Below, in pieces: positions 8,369 to 16,117 of a stretch of 32,895 nt of DNA. The notes below the pieces were generated by a model, which made no database searches, was not told where the DNA came from, and saw only the letters and a list, made by a program, of their open reading frames with translations. The DNA is from Chitinophaga pinensis (GTDB taxonomy: Bacteria > Bacteroidota > Bacteroidia > B-17B0 > Aurantibacillaceae), in NCBI GenBank assembly GCA_945887955.1, contig CAMCZO010000028.1:1-32895 (forward strand). The letters are read 5' to 3'. Each line of letters begins with the position of its first letter. Position 1 is the stretch's first letter. Made by a program: the position numbers and the translations under genes.

Positions 8369-9970
8369 TTAAAATGACTTTTCTGTTAAAATAACATGTG
8401 AATAATTGAAAGGTTCGATATTATTCTTTAATTTATCAACAAATGTTTCGCCATACTTGATATAAAAAGAAGAAAAATTTTCAAATCTTTCTTGAGGAAT
8501 GTTAAAAGGAAATAATTTAAGTTTAATTTTTTTTATTTGATTTATTTCAAATTCAGATTTTTGCTTTATTGCTTTTTTTGCTTTGTTGACTATTTCATCA
8601 ATGCCATTTAGCTGTTTTTGAAGTTCGGCTAAAACATTTTTTTCTAATGTATTTTCTATAGTTAAAATTTTATTTTGAATTTCAGAATAAACTTGTTTTA
8701 TTTTTTCTTTTTCGGACTCTAGTTCAAAATCACTATTTTGTTGTTTTATATATTTATTTATTATATCTTCTTCTGTTTGAAAAAAATCAAAAATAGATAA
8801 ATTTAGCTTTTCAATTTTAGAAAATATTTTTTTATCAAGAATTGTGACGAAATTTCTTGGCATTAAAATTGGATAAATAACTTCAAATGAATCAAACATT
8901 TGTTTAAACTCTAACCAATAAGCAATTTCGCTTGGTCCGCCAACATAGCATAAGTTAGGCAAAATAATTTGTTGATAAACTGGCCTTAAAACTACATTAG
9001 GGCTTATTTTTTCAGGCTTATTTTCTATTATATCGAGAAGTTCAAAATCGGATAATTTTTTTTCAGTGCCAACTAATTCAAAATGACTATCTTTTTTTTC
9101 AATTCTTGTTCGAATATTTTTTTCTAAATAAAAACAATTTATTTCTCTTGGATTTACTTGACTCGAATAGCCTAACGAATTTATTTTAGCTATGCTATTT
9201 TTCACCTCTTTAAAAGCAGTATTTTCAAAAATATCTTTTTTGAATTGATTTTTGAATTGATTTTTAAATAATGAGTCATTTCCATCGGCTATAATTAATC
9301 CGTATTTACCAAATAGTGTATTTACTAAAAAGCGTGTTGCCTTTGCAAGTGTATTATTTTTTAAATACGCATTTTCAAAAATTAAAATCAATTCATTTGC
9401 TGAATCTGAATTTCCAAAAAGCTCTTTAATAAAAGGTAAAATATTTTTTAGTTCTTTTGTATCAAAATTTCCAACAGCTCCAGTTTGCGTATCATTCCAT
9501 TCAATTTTTTTTTCAAAGGCGTTAAAATGGTTTACTTCATCAAAGTCGTGATCTTCGCTAGCCATCCAATATATTGGCACAAAATGGTGTTCAGGAAATT
9601 CTTTATTTAATTCATCGGAGAGATTTATAGTTGTTAAAATTTTATTAATAAAATACATTGGGCCAGTAAACAAACATAATTGATGGCCCGTGGTAACAGT
9701 ATATGTTTTTTTTTGATTTAATAAAGAGATGTTATTTAATGTTTCTTGTGTTGTATTTGAAACAAGTTTAGATTGGTCTAAAAGTATTCCGCTCAATAAT
9801 TTTCTATCAAAATTCGAGTAGGGGTTCGTTGATAGTAATTTTTTAAATCCAATCTTAGAAGGAGGGTAATCAAAAAGTGGTTTTATAGTTTCTTTATTTT
9901 CAATATAGTCTTGTACTAATGGATTTAATACTTTTGAATTTTTAAATGAAAGATTTTGTTTTACGAACAT
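8369..9970 (-). CDS. bshC: Bacillithiol biosynthesis cysteine-adding enzyme BshC
   Basis: BshC is assigned to the last step of bacillithiol synthesis, adding cysteine to glucosaminyl-malate in the cytoplasm. Bacillithiol replaces glutathione as the low-molecular-weight thiol in Bacillota and many Bacteroidota. The protein is 533 residues, the usual length. The nucleotide-binding-like N-terminal half carries TVTTGHQLCLFTGPMYFINK (about 92-111) and then YWMASEDHDFDEVNHF, the hallmark stretches of the family. About 400-490 forms the long coiled-coil segment (EKEKIKQVYSEIQNKIL and following). The end SHVILTEKSF is also typical. It lies 9 bases after upp, so the two are co-transcribed. bshA and bshB are not in the window. 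A small in-frame tandem repeat lies within it at 9237-9260. Confidence 0.93.
   Translation of the reverse strand: MFVKQNLSFKNSKVLNPLVQDYIENKETIKPLFDYPPSKIGFKKLLSTNPYSNFDRKLLSGILLDQSKLVSNTTQETLNNISLLNQKKTYTVTTGHQLCLFTGPMYFINKILTTINLSDELNKEFPEHHFVPIYWMASEDHDFDEVNHFNAFEKKIEWNDTQTGAVGNFDTKELKNILPFIKELFGNSDSANELILIFENAYLKNNTLAKATRFLVNTLFGKYGLIIADGNDSLFKNQFKNQFKKDIFENTAFKEVKNSIAKINSLGYSSQVNPREINCFYLEKNIRTRIEKKDSHFELVGTEKKLSDFELLDIIENKPEKISPNVVLRPVYQQIILPNLCYVGGPSEIAYWLEFKQMFDSFEVIYPILMPRNFVTILDKKIFSKIEKLNLSIFDFFQTEEDIINKYIKQQNSDFELESEKEKIKQVYSEIQNKILTIENTLEKNVLAELQKQLNGIDEIVNKAKKAIKQKSEFEINQIKKIKLKLFPFNIPQERFENFSSFYIKYGETFVDKLKNNIEPFNYSHVILTEKSF
9237..9260. repeat. Two perfect 12-base tandem units inside bshC
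   Basis: TTTTTGAATTGA occurs twice back to back (9237-9248 and 9249-9260), followed by five more T. On the coding strand this duplicates four residues, giving FKNQFKNQFKK. The reading frame is kept. It looks like a recent slippage duplication within a lysine/asparagine-rich loop. Confidence 0.85.
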
Positions 9971-9979
9971 TTTAATTTG

Positions 9980-10630
9980 CTATAATTTATTTCCAAATGC
10001 TAAATCACCAGCATCTCCTAGTCCTGGTATAATATATGATTGTGAATTTAATTCAGCATCTATGGCACCGCACCAAATGGTATAATCTGAATTAGGCATA
10101 TTATTTTTCAAATAATTAATTCCATCCTCGCTTGCAATAGCACATACAAAATGCGTGTGTTTTGGCTGCCCTTTTTTTATTAGTTCTTTATAAGTAAGAA
10201 TCATTGATGAACCACTTGCTATCATTGGGTCACAAAAAATTAAAACTTTGTCGTTTAAATTTGGAGAAGCAACATATTCAATATTGATTTCAAACGAATC
10301 GTCTTTATTATGTTTACGAAATGCACTAATAAATGCATTTTGTGCTTGATCAAAATAATTCAATAAACCGTTATGTAATGGTAATCCTGCTCTTAAAATT
10401 GTAGCAATAACTGGCTGTAAAATTAATTGTTTACTTTCTGCAATTCCTAAGGGAGTTTGTGTTGATGTAGTTTCATAATCTAATGTTTTGCTAATTTCGT
10501 ATGCAAATATTTCTCCAATTCGCTCCATATTTTTTCTAAATCGCAAACTGTCTTTTTGAATGTTAACATCGCGAATTTCAGCAATGAACTGATTTAAGAG
10601 TGATGATTTGAGAGATAAATTATGAACCAT
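9980..10630 (-). CDS. upp: Uracil phosphoribosyltransferase
   Basis: This enzyme makes UMP from uracil and PRPP in pyrimidine salvage. The 216-residue protein has the PRPP-binding loop VLIFCDPMIASGSSMI (about 128-143), the N-terminal LRAGLPLHNGLL substrate region, and the C-terminal uracil-recognition segment YIIPGLGDAGDLAFG. In the better-known enzymes that segment reads GDAGDRxFG. The leucine in place of arginine is, as far as I recall, usual for the Bacteroidota branch. The gene lies 23 bases after the thiolase and 9 bases before bshC, so it sits in the middle of a minus-strand operon of housekeeping genes with no shared pathway. Confidence 0.95.
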   Translation of the reverse strand: MVHNLSLKSSLLNQFIAEIRDVNIQKDSLRFRKNMERIGEIFAYEISKTLDYETTSTQTPLGIAESKQLILQPVIATILRAGLPLHNGLLNYFDQAQNAFISAFRKHNKDDSFEINIEYVASPNLNDKVLIFCDPMIASGSSMILTYKELIKKGQPKHTHFVCAIASEDGINYLKNNMPNSDYTIWCGAIDAELNSQSYIIPGLGDAGDLAFGNKL

Positions 10631-10653
10631 CGTTATTTAAACTTATAATTGAT

Positions 10654-11859
10654 TTAACATTTTTCTATAACTACTGCGTATCCTTGTCCAACACCAATAC
10701 ACATAGTAATCAAGGCGTATTTTTTTTTGTGTAAATGTAAATCAATGGCTGCAGAATTTAAAATGCGCGCACCACTCATTCCTAATGGATGCCCAATAGC
10801 AATAGCGCCGCCATTAATGTTTATTCTTTCATCAGTATCATTAAGACCCCATGCTCTCGTACAGGCTAAACTCTGTGCTGCAAAAGCTTCATTTAGTTCA
10901 ATTATATCAATATCTTTAAAAGTAAGGCCCGCTCTTTTTAGCGCTTTATTTGAAGCTTCTACTGGTCCAATTCCCATAATTCGTGGCTCAACACCAATAG
11001 CAGCGCTTGATACAATTCTTGCTAATGGTTCTAGATGATGTTGCTTTAAACCTTCTTCGCTTGCAAATAATAATGCAGCTGCCCCGTCATTAAGGCCACT
11101 TGAATTTCCAGCTGTTACGCTCCCTTCTTTTTTAAAAGCAGGTTTTAATGCAGCTAATCCTTCTAAACTCGTTTTAGATTTTGCAAATTCATCTTTGTCA
11201 AAAATTAAAGGAGCTCCATTTTTTTGAGGAATATTAATGGCAACTATTTCTTTCTCAAAACGTTTATTTTCTTGTGCTTTAAAATATTTTTGCTGACTCC
11301 AATAAGCAAAAGCATCTTGATCGGTTCTATTAATTTGATATTTTTCTGCTACATTTTCGGCAGTTTCGCCCATAGCATCAACACCAAAAGTTTCTTTCAT
11401 TTTTGGATTAATAAATCGCCAACCAAAACTACTGTCATGTAATTGTTGATCGCGACCATATGCAGCAACTGCTTTACTTAAAATTAAAGGCCCTCTGGTC
11501 ATATTTTCAACTCCCGCAGCAATCATTAAATGTTCGTCTCCAACTTGAATTGCCCTCGCTGCGTCAATAGCAGCACTTAATCCACTTGCACATAAACGGT
11601 TTACAGTTTGCCCGGGAATCGTAATTGGTAAACCGGCTAATAAAATAGCCATACGGGCAATGTTGCGATTATCTTCTCCAGCTTGGTTAGCACAACCCAT
11701 AATCACCTCGCCCACTTGACTAAAATCAACCGTTGAATTTTTTTTCATTAATTGGTTTAATACAAAAGCGGCCAAATCATCAGTTCTAATAGTTGATAAG
11801 GTGCCTCCAAAATTACCAATGGCAGTTCTTAATCCATTTACTAAATAGGCTTGTTTCAT
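10654..11859 (-). CDS. pcaF: Thiolase, 3-oxoadipyl-CoA/acetyl-CoA acyltransferase type
   Basis: This thiolase cleaves a 3-oxoacyl-CoA to acetyl-CoA and a shortened acyl-CoA. The catalytic residues are all present: C90 (NRLCASGLSA), H357 (AIGHPLGMSGARI) and C387 (MCIGVGQG). The length of 401 residues, the GWRFINPKMKETFGVDAMGETAENVA stretch and the IGPVEAS motif resemble PcaF/PaaJ (3-oxoadipyl-CoA thiolase, last step of the beta-ketoadipate and phenylacetate routes) more than FadA. General acetyl-CoA acetyltransferase activity remains possible. It precedes upp by 23 bases. A PaaI-like thioesterase lies two genes upstream, which mildly supports a phenylacetate link, but no ring-oxidising genes are present. 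The symbol is a best guess; thiolase identity is secure. Confidence 0.88.
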   Translation of the reverse strand: MKQAYLVNGLRTAIGNFGGTLSTIRTDDLAAFVLNQLMKKNSTVDFSQVGEVIMGCANQAGEDNRNIARMAILLAGLPITIPGQTVNRLCASGLSAAIDAARAIQVGDEHLMIAAGVENMTRGPLILSKAVAAYGRDQQLHDSSFGWRFINPKMKETFGVDAMGETAENVAEKYQINRTDQDAFAYWSQQKYFKAQENKRFEKEIVAINIPQKNGAPLIFDKDEFAKSKTSLEGLAALKPAFKKEGSVTAGNSSGLNDGAAALLFASEEGLKQHHLEPLARIVSSAAIGVEPRIMGIGPVEASNKALKRAGLTFKDIDIIELNEAFAAQSLACTRAWGLNDTDERININGGAIAIGHPLGMSGARILNSAAIDLHLHKKKYALITMCIGVGQGYAVVIEKC

Positions 11860-11925
11860 TTTTATAAGTTTAAAGAATATACATTCAAGTTTAATTGATT
11901 TATAAAACTAAATTTTGTTACAATA

Positions 11926-12345
11926 TTATTTTGTTGGATTTTCGGTTTGATGCTGTTGATTGTTTAGATAAATATCATCGTCTTCGTCGTCATCTTTTTT
12001 TAACTCTATACTTTTTTCGTTTTGTAAATTAATATTTAGTATAATATTTGGAACATTTGGTTGACTTATCCAAATTTGTCCATTCCAAAACACATAATTA
12101 TTTCGCCAATTATCCCAATATAAATTGTGTTTCGTAAAATAAACCCATCTTCTGTTAAAACTTCTTTTTGGGTGCCAGTTTGGATGATAAACAAAAATTT
12201 TATTAGGTCGGTATCTACTTTTTTTAATAATTATATTATTTCTATGATGGCGACCATTTTTTTCATCTTTGCCATGGTGTCTTTGCGAATAACATTTCGC
12301 ATTTATTATTAAGCAAAATAATATCAAAAATTTAATTATTTTCAT
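11926..12345 (-). CDS. Small secreted basic/aromatic protein, acidic tail
   Basis: This 139-residue protein has a signal peptide (1-21, ending CYSQ). The mature part starts with a His/Lys/Arg-rich segment (RHHGKDEKNGRHHRNN). About 50-95 is dense in Trp, Tyr, Asn and Arg, with a repeated pattern of aromatic pairs (HPNWHPKR, RRWVYFTKHNLYWDNWRN, VFWNGQIW). The tail is strongly acidic (KKDDDEDDD) and ends in Gln/Asn. Proteins of this look occur in Bacteroidota envelopes, but I cannot name a function. The aromatic/Arg core could fold as a small beta domain, and the opposite charges at each end are striking. It sits between the thiolase (66 bases) and the thioesterase (66 bases). Confidence 0.75.
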   Translation of the reverse strand: MKIIKFLILFCLIINAKCYSQRHHGKDEKNGRHHRNNIIIKKSRYRPNKIFVYHPNWHPKRSFNRRWVYFTKHNLYWDNWRNNYVFWNGQIWISQPNVPNIILNINLQNEKSIELKKDDDEDDDIYLNNQQHQTENPTK

Positions 12346-12411
12346 ATGCTATTTTTTTATTTGTTTATAATAGAGATTAGATAACTATGTTTTTATAAAG
12401 TTTAATAAAAT

Positions 12412-12822
12412 TTACCATGGTTTAGAAGTTTTATATACCGTGCCATTAAATAAAGCAACAATTAAATTTGGTTCATTACTAAAATAAATTTTTATTCGAT
12501 AATGACCTAGTTTTTTTGTTTCTGTTTCGCAAAAAACTTCTGCAGTAATCTCGTCGTTTTCGTGTAAACTCTCAATATGAGAAATAGATGTTTCTATACT
12601 TACACTTTTAATCCCTTTTGAGTTGGATGCAAAAGCTAGGGCGCTATCAGCAAGAGAATATGTTATCCCACCATGGGCAATTCCAAAACCATTAAGCATT
12701 TCTTTTTTTATAATAAGACTTAGTTTACAAGAACCAATTTCTTGTTTTATAATTTTTATTCCTAGCCATTGGCTAAAAAAATCATTTGCCATCATCTCAT
12801 TAATTATTTCAATATGTTTCAT
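12412..12822 (-). CDS. paaI: PaaI-like hotdog-fold acyl-CoA thioesterase
   Basis: This family hydrolyses acyl-CoA thioesters, in PaaI to release CoA from dead-end phenylacetyl-CoA products. The 136-residue length fits a single hotdog domain. The signature GFGIAHGGITYSLADSALAFA (about 46-66) gives the HGG loop and the catalytic aspartate in LADSA. SKGIKSVSIETSISHIE and the strand KKLGHYRIKIYF form the usual beta strands. Substrate is not certain: close relatives act on many aryl and acyl-CoAs. It lies 31 bases after the adenosyltransferase gene, and the PcaF-like thiolase follows two genes downstream. The symbol should be read as family-level. Confidence 0.8.
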   Translation of the reverse strand: MKHIEIINEMMANDFFSQWLGIKIIKQEIGSCKLSLIIKKEMLNGFGIAHGGITYSLADSALAFASNSKGIKSVSIETSISHIESLHENDEITAEVFCETETKKLGHYRIKIYFSNEPNLIVALFNGTVYKTSKPW

Positions 12823-12853
12823 AAACTAATTATAGAGGTTTATGGCTTTACAA

Positions 12854-13429
12854 TTATAATTTTGGCTTCCATGGAATTTCGTTAGCATTTAATTGCATTG
12901 TTAACTGGCGCGAAAGCATAAATAAATAATCTGACAATCTGTTTAAATATTTTGAGTGAATAGTATCTACTTTTTCGTATTCGGTAAGTCGCAATACAGC
13001 TCGCTCGGCCCTTCTGCATACACAGCGAGCGATGTGGCAATAAGAAACATATACATGGCCGCCGGGTAAAATAAACGATTTCATTTCTGGCACTTGCTCA
13101 TCAATTAAATCAATGGCTTGTTCTAAAACCTCAACATCTTTTTCATTTATTGGCGGAAGCGACATTTTATTAGATTTATTTTCAGATAAATAAATTTTTG
13201 GATCGGCAGCTAAATGAGAGCCAATAGTAAATAATCGATCTTGAATTGAAACAAGTAAATCAACAGTTTCTTTTACGGTAATTACATCTCTTAATAAACC
13301 AATGTGAGAGTTTAACTCGTCAACTGTGCCATAAGCTTCAATTCTTAAATGTTGTTTTGGCAATCGAGTACCACCAATTAAAGATGTTAAGCCGGCATCG
13401 CCAGTTTTAGTATATATTTTAAACGACAT
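12854..13429 (-). CDS. pduO: Cob(I)alamin adenosyltransferase, PduO type
   Basis: The enzyme transfers the adenosyl group of ATP to cob(I)alamin, making adenosylcobalamin for enzymes such as methylmalonyl-CoA mutase. The 191-residue protein has the N-terminal ATP-binding motif IYTKTGDAGLTSLIGGTR (about 5-22), then RIEAYGTVDELNSHIG (about 29-44) and the late arginine-rich helix CHIARCVCRRAERAVLRL (about 131-148), all diagnostic of the family. The rest is the expected helical bundle. It starts 127 bases after the end of the TonB-dependent receptor, far enough for its own promoter, and is followed closely by the thioesterase. No cobalamin riboswitch is visible in front of it. Confidence 0.92.
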   Translation of the reverse strand: MSFKIYTKTGDAGLTSLIGGTRLPKQHLRIEAYGTVDELNSHIGLLRDVITVKETVDLLVSIQDRLFTIGSHLAADPKIYLSENKSNKMSLPPINEKDVEVLEQAIDLIDEQVPEMKSFILPGGHVYVSYCHIARCVCRRAERAVLRLTEYEKVDTIHSKYLNRLSDYLFMLSRQLTMQLNANEIPWKPKL

Positions 13430-13439
13430 AATTGAATAA

Positions 13440-13447
13440 CAAAATTA
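13440..13447 (-). promoter_or_regulatory. Putative -7 promoter element (TAATTTTG, minus strand)
   Basis: Read on the minus strand this is TAATTTTG, an exact match to TAnnTTTG, 10 bases ahead of the adenosyltransferase start at 13429. No TTG is found at the -33 position. The leader would be only a few bases long, so support is weak. Confidence 0.25.
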
Positions 13448-13556
13448 AATAAAAAGGTAAAAGAACACTTGGCTAATGTAAAGCTAATAATTTTTTTCGA
13501 GCTTGAATCTGAATTTAAATCTGTTTATTTTTCAATAAAAAAGCAACATTAGTTAA

Positions 13557-15908
13557 TTAAAAAGTAAAACTGATATTCACATTTGGCATTATTGGTAATT
13601 GATTAATAATTTTAAACGTAAATCGATCAACGTAAAAAATATTTTTTTGATTGTACAAATTGGTGGCTCCCATATTTACTTCTAATAAATTGTTTTCTTT
13701 TATACGATATTTGTATTTTAAACCAATATCTAATCTGTGAAAATCAGGAAAACGGCCACCATTTAGTTCGGCAGGAATATAATTTAATGTTCCGTTAGCT
13801 GTTGGAAAATTATAATTGATATTGCCTTGAGGATTAAATTGATTAACAAAACCTTGTGTTTGAGTAAAAGGAAAACCAGTACCAAAATTCCATCGGGCAT
13901 TTAATTCCCAATTTTTCTTTTTTCCAAACATATAGGAAGCAACTATATTAATATTATTCCTCCTGTCAAAGCTAGGAGCGTATTTACTAACTATTCCGGT
14001 ACTTGTATTTCCAAACCATCTATCGTTAAAGGTTAAAGAATATACGGCCCATAAATAAAAACGTTTTCGATCATATTTTAATACTAAATCAAAACCTTGA
14101 GCACGCCCTTGTTCAATTATAAAATTCTTTTTAACCTCATCTGGATAGCTTGAAAATGAAGTGTTGTCATCAAACAATTTGTTTCGGTTGATATTGATAA
14201 TGGTATTGAAAAACTTTTGATATACTTCAATATTTAATTCAAAGTGTTTAAACAAATCAAATTCAAAACCAGTTACAATATGGTTTGCTTTTTGTATTGA
14301 TGAGTTAACGGTTTGAGATTGACCATTTATATCCAAATATTCTTTTGATAAATCTTGATTTTCGGGAGCATTAATAAACCCATAAAATAAATTTACTACA
14401 TCTCTGTCGCTATTGGCGCTCATTAAAGTTTGGCTATATAAACCCGCGGCAGCTTTAAATCTGATTTTTTTTGTGAAATTAACTTTTAATGAAGCTCTTG
14501 GTTCAGGCGAGGCCACATTCATTGTAGCATAATACTGATACCTAAAACTAGGTTCGAATACAAGTCGTTTTTTTACATCAATAAATTTATATTTTATAAA
14601 CGCGCCTAAATCAATTGTTGCTCGAGATAATGTAATTAATGCATATTGTGGGTTTTGGATTTGAAATTCGGTATTGGTAGTAATTCCCTCAAATCCAAAG
14701 CGAATTTCTTGTTTACCAATAAATTTTACAAAATTAAATCCAGTATTTACGCCATTAATACTGCTGTATTTTGAATCTGTTTCTTTGGTAGGATTTTTAA
14801 AATCGATGCGGTAATTTGAATATGCGAATACTCCTTCAATTAATAAAGAACTATTTTGGGGCACCAATAAAAAATTAGTTCCAACGCCTATGTTTTTCCA
14901 ACCAAAACTTGCAATATCACTATAATCTACCTTGTCGTTAAAATTAAACCCAAACAGGCTAAATTTACTTCCATTGGTTGAGTTGATGGAAACTTTACTG
15001 TATATATCGGTGTAATTAAAAGGTAATCCGTTTGGATTAGCATATGAATATAATATTTTTGAGGTTTGAGGCAGGTAAGAATGTTTGGCTGAAAAAAGGT
15101 ATGATATGCTGGTGTTTCCTTCATCATTCAATTTAAGCAAAGGCCCTTCTAAAGTTGTTTTGGCGCCAAAAGTAGAAGCTGATATTTTTCCACTGTGGCG
15201 TTTTTTATTTCCATCGCGCGTTGTGATATCCATAATTGAGGAAGTTCTGCCGCCATATTCGGCCCCAAAGCCTGCACTGTATACATCTGCATTCTTCATA
15301 ATGTCATTGTCGAAAACCGAAAATAAACCAATAGAGTGAAACGGATTATAAACAATTAAGCCATCTAATAAAACTTTATTTTGAACTGGTAAGCCTCCTC
15401 TAATGTATAATTGGCCGCCCTGGTCGCCTGTAAAAACCACACCGGGCAACACTTGTAAATATTGCGCGATATCGGGTTCGCCTACGCTTGGAAGTTTGTT
15501 AATAATAATGGGATCAATTTTTTGAAAGCCCACACTGGTATTTTCTGTTTTTTGGCTGGCTTCGGTTGTTATTTCAATCTCATCGAGTTTAACACCCCCT
15601 TTGATGGCAAAAAACTTTTTATTAATAATTGAACTTCCTTTTATCGAAAGATGGTCTATAATCGTATCAAAATCAAAATTAGTAATTAACAGAGTATATT
15701 CGCCCGGAACGATTCGATTAATATTAAAAAAACCATTTAAATCGGTGCTTGCACTTAAATTAGTGTTTTTAAAAAACACATTGCAAAAGGGTATTGGCTC
15801 GCCATTCGCTTTATCAAAAACAAAGCCTTGAACAGTACTTTCGAACTGAGACTGACTTTTTAAAACAAAAGAAAAAAACAATAAAACAAAAGATAAAAAT
15901 CTTTTCAT
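13557..15908 (-). CDS. TonB-dependent outer-membrane receptor with carboxypeptidase-like N-domain
   Basis: This 783-residue receptor imports a substrate across the outer membrane using TonB energy. Signal peptide 1-20 is followed by a carboxypeptidase-regulatory-like beta domain (about 25-108: VQGFVFDKANGEPIPFCNVF, STDLNGFFNI). The plug domain (about 125-235) carries QYLQVLPGVVFTGDQGGQLY, IRGGLPVQNKVLLDG and GAEYGGRTSSIMDI. The remainder is a 22-strand-type barrel ending in an outer-membrane terminal phenylalanine (NVNISFTF). No SusD partner gene is adjacent, so this is not a standard SusC/SusD pair. The substrate is unknown. The cobalamin adenosyltransferase downstream makes a corrinoid a thinkable substrate, but the sequence itself does not show that. 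Confidence 0.9.
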   Translation of the reverse strand: MKRFLSFVLLFFSFVLKSQSQFESTVQGFVFDKANGEPIPFCNVFFKNTNLSASTDLNGFFNINRIVPGEYTLLITNFDFDTIIDHLSIKGSSIINKKFFAIKGGVKLDEIEITTEASQKTENTSVGFQKIDPIIINKLPSVGEPDIAQYLQVLPGVVFTGDQGGQLYIRGGLPVQNKVLLDGLIVYNPFHSIGLFSVFDNDIMKNADVYSAGFGAEYGGRTSSIMDITTRDGNKKRHSGKISASTFGAKTTLEGPLLKLNDEGNTSISYLFSAKHSYLPQTSKILYSYANPNGLPFNYTDIYSKVSINSTNGSKFSLFGFNFNDKVDYSDIASFGWKNIGVGTNFLLVPQNSSLLIEGVFAYSNYRIDFKNPTKETDSKYSSINGVNTGFNFVKFIGKQEIRFGFEGITTNTEFQIQNPQYALITLSRATIDLGAFIKYKFIDVKKRLVFEPSFRYQYYATMNVASPEPRASLKVNFTKKIRFKAAAGLYSQTLMSANSDRDVVNLFYGFINAPENQDLSKEYLDINGQSQTVNSSIQKANHIVTGFEFDLFKHFELNIEVYQKFFNTIININRNKLFDDNTSFSSYPDEVKKNFIIEQGRAQGFDLVLKYDRKRFYLWAVYSLTFNDRWFGNTSTGIVSKYAPSFDRRNNINIVASYMFGKKKNWELNARWNFGTGFPFTQTQGFVNQFNPQGNINYNFPTANGTLNYIPAELNGGRFPDFHRLDIGLKYKYRIKENNLLEVNMGATNLYNQKNIFYVDRFTFKIINQLPIMPNVNISFTF

Positions 15909-16076
15909 TAAGCCATATTAAAACTGCGCGTAAATGTAATTAATATAATTTTGTTGGCCACTTAACACAGCAATAAAACGAATAAATAGTTAATAAATTA
16001 GTAACATTGCGATAAAAACATCGTTCAAAACTCTTAAAATTAATATTTTAAATTTAACAAAAAAATATTTTTATTT

Positions 16077-16108
16077 TTGAAATTATATTCAATTTATAAC
16101 TACCTTAG
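16077..16108 (+). promoter_or_regulatory. Putative promoter TTG-N21-TACCTTAG for the surface protein
   Basis: TTG at 16077-16079, then 21 bases, then TACCTTAG at 16101-16108. This matches the Bacteroidota pattern TTG-N17-23-TAnnTTTG with one mismatch in the -7 box. The ATG at 16118 follows only 9 bases later, so the transcript would have almost no leader. Confidence 0.35.
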
Positions 16109-16117
16109 CTTACAATT

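Noticed and set aside
10727..11442. Open frames on the plus strand opposite the thiolase gene
   Set aside because: They lie entirely opposite a well-conserved gene, have no recognisable product and no start context; they are shadows.
14927..15831. Several frames of 66-84 codons on both strands within the TonB receptor gene
   Set aside because: All lie inside the receptor coding region and show no family features.
13557..15908. SusC-type glycan receptor
   Set aside because: No SusD gene or glycan-degrading enzymes are adjacent, and the length of 783 residues is shorter than typical SusC proteins.
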